A program made the position numbers and the translations under genes. Shown here in pieces: positions 8,029 to 17,561 of a stretch of DNA of 17,561 nucleotides (position 1 is its first letter; each line of letters starts with the position of its first letter). This DNA comes from an uncultured Alphaproteobacteria bacterium (lineage in GTDB: Bacteria; Pseudomonadota; Alphaproteobacteria; Puniceispirillales; Puniceispirillaceae). Location: NCBI GenBank assembly GCA_913042065.1, contig CAJWKB010000015.1, positions 1-17,561 on the forward strand. The letters run 5' to 3'. A model generated the notes under the pieces. The model had not been told where the DNA came from. It made no database searches and worked only from the letters and a program-made list of their open reading frames with translations.

Positions 8029-9495
8029 ATGTCGGCTGACCATGAAAATGATATGATGCCATATGGACCGGCCGATTTTTCTAGAACAGAGCCACTGGGG
8101 CAGGGTGTGGCTAGTTCCGAAGGAAGAAAAGTAACAGCTGATCTTGAGAATGTATGGAGCCGTGTAACTGAACGATTGCGTCGGGACATCGGCGATGCGG
8201 CATGGCGCCATTGGATAAAGCCATTGCGCGTCAGTCGCTTGCTTGATGGAACGCTCATTCTGGAGGCAGAATCATCTCTCGCCAGAGACCGTGTCAGCAG
8301 TCAATATGCGGACCGGCTCCGGGTAATTTCCGCAGCGGAATATGGCGGAGTCAAACAAATTGAGGTGAAGCTTGCAGCGCCTACCATCGTTGATAACAAA
8401 AGGAAGGAGATTGGTCAGCGCGCCAACGATGCTGATACGCGCAAAGCGCCTGTTGGAACTGCTGATGACAATCTGACCGCTGGTCTTGATCGACGCTATA
8501 CATTTGCTAATTTCGTTGTGGGCAAACCAAACGAACTGGCCTTTGCCGTTGCTCGGCGCACCGCGGAAAGTGAGCGTGTCTCTTTCAACCCCCTTTTTCT
8601 TTACGGTGGTGTTGGCCTTGGCAAAACGCATCTGATGCATGCTATTGCTTGGCAAATTCGTGAGCAGTCGCCAAGGCGTAAGGTGATGTATCTGTCCGCG
8701 GAAAAATTTATGTACAGGTTTGTGCGTGCGCTGCGATTTCGCGATACCATGTCATTCAAAGAACAATTCAGGTCCGTTGATGTGTTGATGATCGATGACG
8801 TGCAATTTATCAGTGGTAAGGAATCAACACAGGATGAATTTTTCCACACGTTTAACGCTTTGGTTGAGGGTGGGCGTCAAGTTATTGTTTCGGCTGACAA
8901 GTCACCAACTGATCTTGAGGGGATGGAGGAGCGCCTTCGGTCACGGCTTGGCTGGGGTATGGTAGCGGATATTCATCCTGCCGACTATGAATTGCGCCTG
9001 GGGATTCTGCAGGCTAAAGCAGAACAAATGCAGGTGACCATTCCTGATAAGGTTCTCGAATTTCTGGCGCATCGCATCGCCAGTAATGTGCGTGAACTTG
9101 AGGGCGCGTTGAACCGTATTGCCGCCCATGCCATGTTGATCGGCCGGGAAATCACCATTGAAAGCGCGGCTGATCTGCTAAGCGACCTGTTGCGTGCGAG
9201 TAGTAGGCAGATCAGTATTGACGCTATCCAGAACCGGGTGGCTTCACACTATGGTGTTCGAGTTGCCGAGATGTTCTCGCCAAGGCGCGCGCGCAACATC
9301 GCCCGCCCGCGGCAAGTGGCGATGTTCCTCGCAAAAAACCTTACCTCGCTCTCCTATCCTGAAATCGGCCGTCAGTTTGGGGGGCGCGACCACACGACAG
9401 TGATGCATGCGGTTCGCACCATCGAAGGGCTTGTTAATAGCGATCAGGCAGTGGCAGAGGATGTTCAACTTCTCAAATCCTTGCTGTCCGCATAG
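8029..9495 (+). CDS. dnaA: Chromosomal replication initiator DnaA
   Basis: AAA+ ATPase that binds DnaA boxes and opens the origin. It has 488 residues. Domain I (DnaB contact) begins at about 40, after a poorly conserved N-terminal stretch. The linker, domain II, lies at about 120-152. Domain III has Walker A GGVGLGKT at 193-200, Walker B DVLMIDDVQF at 251-260 and the Arg-rich sensor/arginine-finger segment ERLRSRLGWG at 301-310. Domain IV has the DnaA signature GGRDHTTVMHA at 451-461. The ATG at 8029 follows CCGGGG seven bases upstream. It opens the dnaA-dnaN-recF-gyrB block, but 257 bases separate it from dnaN, so dnaN may have its own promoter. Confidence 0.98.
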   Translation: MSADHENDMMPYGPADFSRTEPLGQGVASSEGRKVTADLENVWSRVTERLRRDIGDAAWRHWIKPLRVSRLLDGTLILEAESSLARDRVSSQYADRLRVISAAEYGGVKQIEVKLAAPTIVDNKRKEIGQRANDADTRKAPVGTADDNLTAGLDRRYTFANFVVGKPNELAFAVARRTAESERVSFNPLFLYGGVGLGKTHLMHAIAWQIREQSPRRKVMYLSAEKFMYRFVRALRFRDTMSFKEQFRSVDVLMIDDVQFISGKESTQDEFFHTFNALVEGGRQVIVSADKSPTDLEGMEERLRSRLGWGMVADIHPADYELRLGILQAKAEQMQVTIPDKVLEFLAHRIASNVRELEGALNRIAAHAMLIGREITIESAADLLSDLLRASSRQISIDAIQNRVASHYGVRVAEMFSPRRARNIARPRQVAMFLAKNLTSLSYPEIGRQFGGRDHTTVMHAVRTIEGLVNSDQAVAEDVQLLKSLLSA

Positions 9496-9752
9496 ACGTC
9501 ATTAAACAACTTAAAGTTCTGCCCGCTACCCTCTGCTTGCTAGCCTTGGGTATAGGGATCCGTTGGCGTGTGAGGCTCCGGTTAAAAACTCAATATTTTG
9601 ATGTTTGTTTGTTAATTTCATGCTATATTTTGTGGGGTTAAGTCTTCTTGGGCAGCGGCTTAAATTGCCCGACATGCCGTTGTACCAGAGGTTGCCCATG
9701 CGTGAAAGTGAATGCGGCGCTTTTGCCGTCACGAGAAGCAAAGAGAAAGCTT

Positions 9753-10856
9753 ATGAAACTTACCATAGATCGTATGAGTCTTTTGCGTCCGCTTGGTCAT
9801 GTGCAGTCTGTTGTTGAGCGTAGAAACACTATTCCAATCCTAGCCAATGTCGTGCTTGAAGCCCGCAATGGCACGCTTGCAATGACCGCGACCGACATGG
9901 ATATGGACATTTCGACGGAAATTGGCTGTTCTGTAGCCACTGACGGCACAACAACGGTTTCGGCTCACATGCTCTATGATATTGTGCGCAAATTGCCTGA
10001 TGGAGCTGAGATTGAGCTTTCAGTTGTTGATGGCCATGTCGCGATAAGTGCTGGCCGGTCAAATTTTTGCTTACCAACATTGCCGGTTGAGGATTTTCCA
10101 GCGATCAGTGCCTCAGAGATGCCGGTAAGCTTCATTGTCGTGGCTGCTGACATTCGTGATTTGATTGATGCCACGCGTTTTGCGATCTCTACTGAGGAAA
10201 CGCGCTACTACTTGAATGGTATCTATTTACACAAGGCGGAGTCGGGTGATTTATGTGCGGTGGCGACCGATGGTCACAGACTGGCGATGACGCGCCAGGC
10301 GTTGCCATCTGGTGGTGCTGCTATGCCCTCGATCATCCTGCCTCGCAAGGCAGTCACCGAATTGCGCAAGTTGCTTGATAGTTTTGAAGGCGATGTCACC
10401 ATTTCACTTTCTGATACGCGTGCGGAATTTGGTTTTGGGACGGTGCGCCTGAAAAGTAAGCTAATAGACGGTACGTTTCCTGATTACACACGTGTCATTC
10501 CTCAGGGAAATGACCGGATCATGCGGGTTGATGTTGCAGCGTTCTCAGCGGCAGTTGACCGCGTGTCTACTATCTCCTCGGAAAAGTCGCGCTCGGTAAA
10601 GCTTAAACTCCAGGCAGGTGTTCTTAACCTGTCAGCAAGCAGCACGGATGCGTCCAGTGCTGTTGAAGAGCTGGAAGTAAGTTATGATGGACCGGAAATG
10701 GAAATCGGTTTTAACGCACGTTATCTAATGGACATTGCCAGTCAGGTGGCTAGCGATACGATTGAGTTTGCGCTGGCTGATCAGGGATCGCCGAGCCTTG
10801 TTCGGTCTCCTGGCGATGAGGCAACCTTGTTTGTTCTTATGCCAATGCGGGTGTGA
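9753..10856 (+). CDS. dnaN: DNA polymerase III beta subunit (sliding clamp)
   Basis: Ring-shaped dimeric clamp that tethers DNA polymerase III and other repair enzymes to DNA. It has 367 residues from the ATG at 9753, the normal size (E. coli 366). The start MKLTIDRMSLLRPLGHVQ and the ending VLMPMRV are typical. The three clamp domains cover the protein evenly. ATDGHRLA (171-178) and GTFPDYTRVIP (240-250) line the hydrophobic partner-binding pocket. The frame is open upstream to a TTG at 9648, but those 35 residues are unlike any DnaN, and GAGAAAG lies just before the ATG at 9753. The upstream gap (9496-9752) holds TATATT at 9624-9629, a possible -10 without a good -35. Confidence 0.97.
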   Translation: MKLTIDRMSLLRPLGHVQSVVERRNTIPILANVVLEARNGTLAMTATDMDMDISTEIGCSVATDGTTTVSAHMLYDIVRKLPDGAEIELSVVDGHVAISAGRSNFCLPTLPVEDFPAISASEMPVSFIVVAADIRDLIDATRFAISTEETRYYLNGIYLHKAESGDLCAVATDGHRLAMTRQALPSGGAAMPSIILPRKAVTELRKLLDSFEGDVTISLSDTRAEFGFGTVRLKSKLIDGTFPDYTRVIPQGNDRIMRVDVAAFSAAVDRVSTISSEKSRSVKLKLQAGVLNLSASSTDASSAVEELEVSYDGPEMEIGFNARYLMDIASQVASDTIEFALADQGSPSLVRSPGDEATLFVLMPMRV

Positions 10857-10929
10857 GTGTTCTTTGGCGGGTGTTTTTCAAAAACTGAAGGCATTGGACG
10901 AGGTGCCAGAGGCCACACCCGGCTTATCT

Positions 10930-14477
<3,548 letters not shown>

Positions 14478-14559
14478 GAAATGTCGCCAAGGTACGGGTA
14501 CTAGTAGTAGGAGATGAAGACGCTTATCTAATTAGATGAAACCGATGTAGGAACAACCC

Positions 14560-15852
14560 GTGTTGTCAGAGATCAATAACCGCCCACAAGGTCGTGCCTA
14601 CAGCCCCATTGATGCGAGGCTTATCCTCAATATTCGCTGGTTGGCAATCTTTGGCCAGATTGCTGCATTACTCTATACTTTTTTCATAGTTAAGTTGGAA
14701 ATCCCCGTTGGGCTAGCATTATTCGTTATTGGCCTGTCAGTGGCGATGAATGTCTGGCAGACGCGCCGCACAAACATCACTCGCCGAAAGGATGATCAGA
14801 ATTTTGCTGCTTTGTCTTTTGATGTGCTGCAGCTAGCAATGTTGCTGTATTTTACAGGCGGGCTTTTGAATCCCTTCTGTATTCTTTTTCTAGCTCCAGT
14901 TTTTGTCTCGGCGGCGATTTTGCGGCGGCGCGAGGCAGCTATTCTGGTTGGGCTTGTTATCCTGTGTGTTAGTCTGCTTGCTGTGTATAACCATCCTCTG
15001 CCATGGGGCGATGAGCCGATCTTACAGCAGGAGTTGTATCTTGCTGGTCTCTGGTTGTCTCTCCTCCTTTCAGCAGTTTTCATTGGTGTTTATGCTTGGT
15101 GGGTGGCATCTGGTGCACGCCGATTGAATGAAGAGCTGTCCGAGGCACGTCTCAATTTTGCTGAAGAGCAGCAAGCAGTCGCTCTGGGTGCCCTCGCCAC
15201 ATCGGCGGCACATAAGCTTGGCACGCCACTGAATACCATCACCGTGATCACACATGAGCTTGAGCGTGAACTTCATGCGGATGATCCAATTTTTGAGGAT
15301 GTCCAGCTCTTGCGGTCAGAAGCCGAGCGTTGCCGTATCATTTTGCGTGAATTGGATGAGTATAAGCTTGCTGAAAGTCCTGATGCTGATATGGATGTTG
15401 GCGTTGCCGCATTGCTAAAGGAAATTCTCGATGAACGGATTGAGAAAAGTGAAGTTGCCTTTTTCATCCAAAATCCACAGGACACTGCTGATTTGCTAAA
15501 GATTCGTCGTCGGCCTGAGGTTATCCAGGCCCTTGACGATGTTTTTCGAAATGCGGAAACCTTTGCCAAATCACGTGTGAAGGTTTCGTTCAGTCGTAGT
15601 CTGGAAAACCTGCAAATTATCGTTTCAGATGATGGTGAGGGCTTTCCTGAGAATGTGCTGGCGCGCGCTGGCCAGCCCTGGAATTCGACGAGACAGGGCG
15701 ATGAAGGACACCGTGGATTAGGTATTTTTATTGCTCAGACCTTGATTGAGGCGGTCGGTGGCTCAATATTATTCGGTAACAGCGTCTCCGGTGGCGGTGA
15801 GGTAAACATAATTTTGCCTCTGTCCGCCGTACTGGGATCTACAGAAAATTAA
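14560..15852 (+). CDS. regB: RegB/PrrB-type redox-sensing histidine kinase, with altered H-box
   Basis: Membrane sensor kinase of 430 residues for the downstream RegA-like regulator. About six hydrophobic segments lie between 25 and 185. Between them is GGLLNPFC (100-107), the RegB quinone-sensing motif (GGxxNPF). The H-box is LGALATSAAHKLGTPLNTI with phospho-acceptor H218. The conserved redox cysteine of RegB is present (C258 in AERCRIIL). The ATPase part has the N-box Asn 331, DDGEGFP at 357-363 and GLGIF at 386-390. Odd point: the residue after H218 is Lys 219, where RegB proteins normally have Glu (HELGTPL). The start is GTG at 14560, preceded by AGGA with a 7-base gap; nearby upstream ATGs run into stops. 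It lies 82 bases after gyrB. The symbol follows family resemblance (also prrB, actS). Confidence 0.9.
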   Translation: MLSEINNRPQGRAYSPIDARLILNIRWLAIFGQIAALLYTFFIVKLEIPVGLALFVIGLSVAMNVWQTRRTNITRRKDDQNFAALSFDVLQLAMLLYFTGGLLNPFCILFLAPVFVSAAILRRREAAILVGLVILCVSLLAVYNHPLPWGDEPILQQELYLAGLWLSLLLSAVFIGVYAWWVASGARRLNEELSEARLNFAEEQQAVALGALATSAAHKLGTPLNTITVITHELERELHADDPIFEDVQLLRSEAERCRIILRELDEYKLAESPDADMDVGVAALLKEILDERIEKSEVAFFIQNPQDTADLLKIRRRPEVIQALDDVFRNAETFAKSRVKVSFSRSLENLQIIVSDDGEGFPENVLARAGQPWNSTRQGDEGHRGLGIFIAQTLIEAVGGSILFGNSVSGGGEVNIILPLSAVLGSTEN

Positions 15853-15888
15853 TCAATCTCCCGTTTTATGACTACAGGGTAAAACATC

Positions 15889-16419
15889 ATGTCAGACAAA
15901 ACCTTGATGATTCTTGATGACGATGCCCCGCTACGTAATCGGCTTAGAAGGGCTATGGAAATTCGTGGTTTTGATGTGTTAGATGCCGGGTCTGTTTCTG
16001 AGGGTGCAGAAATCGTCCGAAGGGAAGCTCCAGCTTACGCAATTCTTGACATGAAGCTTGAGGATGGCAGTGGCCTCAACCTTGTTCAAGACATTAACAA
16101 AAAACGGCCAGATTGTAAGATTGTGATGTTGACAGGTTTTGGCAATATTGCGACTGCAGTCGCAGCGGTAAAAGCAGGGGCACTTGATTATCTGCCAAAG
16201 CCTGCGGACCCTGATGCCATAGCCGCCGCACTTCTCCAGTCAGGCGACGGTATGCCACCCCCACCGCAGGACCCGATGAGCGCAGACCGCGTCAGATGGG
16301 AACATATACAGCGTGTTTATGAGCAATGTGGCCGGAATGTCTCAGAAACAGCCCGCCGTTTGCGTATGCATAGGCGGACCCTTCAGCGGATTCTGAGCAA
16401 ACACGCTCCGCGAACCTGA
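15889..16419 (+). CDS. regA: RegA/PrrA/ActR-type response regulator
   Basis: Two-domain response regulator of 176 residues, the usual length of RegA. The receiver domain (5-120) has the acidic cluster D10-D12, phospho-acceptor D54, T82 and K104. A proline linker, PPPP at 123-126, leads to MSADRVRWEHIQRVYEQCGR (130-149) and a Fis-type helix-turn-helix ending in MHRRTLQRILSKHAP (160-174), which is close to invariant in the RegA family. RegA proteins control photosynthesis, respiration, carbon and nitrogen genes in response to redox state; which targets apply here is unknown. It starts 36 bases after regB, so the two are probably one operon. No senC/sco gene lies between them, unlike in Rhodobacter. 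Confidence 0.95.
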   Translation: MSDKTLMILDDDAPLRNRLRRAMEIRGFDVLDAGSVSEGAEIVRREAPAYAILDMKLEDGSGLNLVQDINKKRPDCKIVMLTGFGNIATAVAAVKAGALDYLPKPADPDAIAAALLQSGDGMPPPPQDPMSADRVRWEHIQRVYEQCGRNVSETARRLRMHRRTLQRILSKHAPRT

Positions 16420-16586
16420 TTATTATCGAAATGCGTACTCTATGATACTCAACTTGCAAATCATCCACTCAATAATTTATTAGACCTGCGGTGGACGTTT
16501 CCGACCTGTTTGGCCGGGTCTGGGTAACCATAGACTTTTGTCTGAATTAGCGTTTGATAGCATAGTTAATGTCGACTTTGTTCATT

Positions 16587-16614
16587 TTTGAGATATCTCA
16601 AACCACTTGGTTTG
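16587..16614. promoter_or_regulatory. Two overlapping palindromes, candidate operator
   Basis: TTTGAGATATCTCAAA (16587-16602) is a perfect 16-base palindrome. It shares its last four bases with a second repeat, CAAACCA (16599-16605) and TGGTTTG (16608-16614), a 7-base inverted repeat with a 2-base gap. Such paired dyads are typical of binding sites for dimeric regulators. The pair lies about 310 bases upstream of the aldo/keto reductase start and just upstream of the hairpin run. Confidence 0.4.
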
Positions 16615-16652
16615 GTCAAGCTTTTCACTCTTACAGTAGATTAACAAGTATG

Positions 16653-16813
16653 TGCCATAATGATAATGGCAATAACCCGGATAGTGCTGGGTTGAAACAG
16701 TCTTACAAAGACTCGAGCGTGCCCGTATTAAGGGGTGATTAACCTCTGAGTGGCGAAACTCAATTGCACAGCAAGTGCATCGTCACAAGGACTAATTCAT
16801 CAAAAGTTGCACT
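16653..16813 (+). ncRNA. Candidate structured RNA (run of six hairpins)
   Basis: Six hairpins follow almost without a break: TGCCAT/ATGGCA (16653-16671), AACCCGG/CTGGGTT with one G-T pair (16674-16693), AGTCTT/AAGACT (16699-16713), AGGGGT/ACCTCT with one G-T pair (16731-16747), TGAGT/ACTCA (16747-16762), TGCAC/GTGCA (16765-16779). AGTGCA at 16774-16779 can instead pair with TGCACT at 16808-16813, so the last stem has two exclusive partners. I do not recognise any known riboswitch, 6S, tmRNA, SRP or RNase P RNA in it. It could be a leader of the reductase gene, a free small RNA, or chance. The strand is assumed from the downstream gene. Confidence 0.3.
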
Positions 16814-16924
16814 GTGTTTGATAAAGTGGAGCTCCTTCACCAATGCGCATGATGCCAAAGCTGTGGCAATTTGCCCATGCACTTTCTATGCTTGCTGTCC
16901 AGTGTAATGCTTATGGGGTTGGTT

Positions 16925-17561
16925 ATGGAGAAAAGGCGGCTGGGTACACAAGGTCCAGAAATTTCGGCGATCGGCATTGGCGCGATGTCATTCAGTAATT
17001 TTTATGGAGCAACCAATGAAACCGATTCACATGCGATTCTTAGCGCAGCCCTTGATCAGGGTGTCACCCATATTGATACTGCCAATATCTACGGAATGGG
17101 AGCCTCTGAAACAGTTATCGGCACGTTTCTAGCGAAACAGGGAAAGCGTCGTAATGAGTTATTCTCGATTGCGTCAAAGGCTGGTATTGCCCGTAAGAAT
17201 GAGTCGGGGAAACGCTATTTTGACAACAGCCCAGCCTATTTAGAAGCTGAACTCGACAGGACACTTTTACGTCTAGGTGTCGATATTATAGATCTCTTTT
17301 ATATTCATCGCCGTGATGCTGCCACCCCAATTGAGCAAGTGAGCGAGACACTTTGTGGCTTTATAAAGGCCGGAAAGATAAAATCATTTGGATTTTCGGA
17401 AATTGCTCCAACGTCGCTTGAAAAAGCGAGTGCTGTTCATCACGTAGCTGCTGTTCAATCCGAGTATTCACTATCGGTCAGGAGTCCAGAAATGGGGCTT
17501 GTCCAGGCAACAGGGAAACTGGGTGCAGCGCTTGTTGCTTTTTCGCCAGTAGGTAGATCAT
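16925..17561 (+). CDS. Aldo/keto reductase (3' end outside the window)
   Basis: NADPH-dependent oxidoreductase of the aldo/keto reductase superfamily; 212 residues are visible and the frame is still open at the window edge (families are usually 310-340). It begins EKRRLGTQGPEISAIGIG, a typical AKR first strand. The catalytic tetrad is complete: D51 (HIDTANIYG), Y56, K85 (SIASKAG) and H128 (DLFYIHRRD). Strand motif IKSFGFSEI (152-160) and QSEYSL (178-183) fit the barrel of YajO/PhdYeiK-like members. The ATG at 16925 has GGGG six bases upstream. In-frame ATGs at 16913, 16907 and 16877 would add a short hydrophobic leader, which is unexpected for this cytosolic family. The substrate cannot be named. 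Confidence 0.92.
   Translation, partial: MEKRRLGTQGPEISAIGIGAMSFSNFYGATNETDSHAILSAALDQGVTHIDTANIYGMGASETVIGTFLAKQGKRRNELFSIASKAGIARKNESGKRYFDNSPAYLEAELDRTLLRLGVDIIDLFYIHRRDAATPIEQVSETLCGFIKAGKIKSFGFSEIAPTSLEKASAVHHVAAVQSEYSLSVRSPEMGLVQATGKLGAALVAFSPVGRS

Larger units (their letters stand above)
16420..16924. other. Non-coding region between regA and the aldo/keto reductase gene
   Basis: These 505 bases have no open frame of useful length on either strand. The first part (16420-16580) is AT-rich and holds one imperfect hairpin (CCGACC at 16501-16506 with GGTC-T-GG at 16517-16523) that lacks a T-run and is a poor terminator. The middle part holds nested palindromes (16587-16614). The part from 16653 to 16813 is a run of short hairpins. 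The last 110 bases lead into the reductase gene. Confidence 0.6.

Noticed and set aside
9648..9752. TTG-initiated 35-residue extension of DnaN
   Set aside because: Cys-rich sequence unlike any clamp N-terminus; the ATG at 9753 gives the exact family start and has a ribosome site.
10735..10929. Upstream extension of the recF frame into dnaN
   Set aside because: The 65 extra residues are a shadow of dnaN in another frame and are unlike RecF; the conserved start lies at 10930.
16501..16523. Imperfect hairpin behind regA as a rho-independent terminator
   Set aside because: The stem has a bulge, the loop is long and no T-run follows.
16746..16759. CTGAGTGGCGAAAC, resembling a hammerhead ribozyme core
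   Set aside because: The core needs CTGANGA followed by stem II and GAAA; here the GA step is missing, stem II cannot form, and no suitable flanking stems are present.

Overview
The window reads as chromosomal core DNA of an alphaproteobacterium of moderate GC. The best guess is a marine heterotroph of the SAR116/Puniceispirillum type. This rests on protein resemblance and gene order (ubiE-ubiB-coaBC-dut next to mutM; rpsT-dnaA-dnaN-recF-gyrB; a RegB/RegA redox pair), not on a search. Nearly all the DNA is coding and almost every gene is a recognisable housekeeping gene. I see no phage, insertion sequence, CRISPR array, tRNA or rRNA.

Layout. 1-154: leader with an 8-bp inverted repeat. 155-1141 (+): D-2-hydroxyacid dehydrogenase of the glyoxylate/hydroxypyruvate reductase type. 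1158-6181 (-): a tight five-gene run transcribed ubiE > ubiB > coaBC > dut > moeB-like, with overlaps or gaps of 20 bases or less. 6182-6326: divergent promoter region. 6327-7157 (+): mutM. 7345-7611 (+): rpsT with a good promoter. 7612-8028: 417-base non-coding gap before dnaA. 8029-14477 (+): dnaA, dnaN, recF, gyrB. 14560-16419 (+): regB-like sensor kinase and regA-like regulator. 16420-16924: 505-base gap with nested palindromes and a run of short hairpins. 16925 to the end (+): aldo/keto reductase, cut by the window edge.

How the genes work together. The minus-strand run joins ubiquinone synthesis (UbiE, UbiB), coenzyme A synthesis (CoaBC), nucleotide-pool cleaning (Dut) and an E1-like activating enzyme. 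MutM and Dut both limit base damage or misincorporation. The dnaA-dnaN-recF-gyrB block holds initiation, clamp, gap repair and supercoiling. The RegB/RegA pair would link ubiquinone and oxygen state to transcription, which fits the quinone genes nearby, although no direct link is visible.

Most interesting points: (i) CoaBC carries an in-frame N-terminal helix-turn-helix domain of about 85 residues; (ii) the RegB-like kinase has Lys instead of the usual Glu right after its phospho-accepting His, which predicts altered kinase/phosphatase balance; (iii) the region 16587-16813 upstream of the aldo/keto reductase has two overlapping palindromes followed by six consecutive short hairpins, a candidate operator and structured RNA. 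No convincing cluster of DnaA boxes was found near dnaA.
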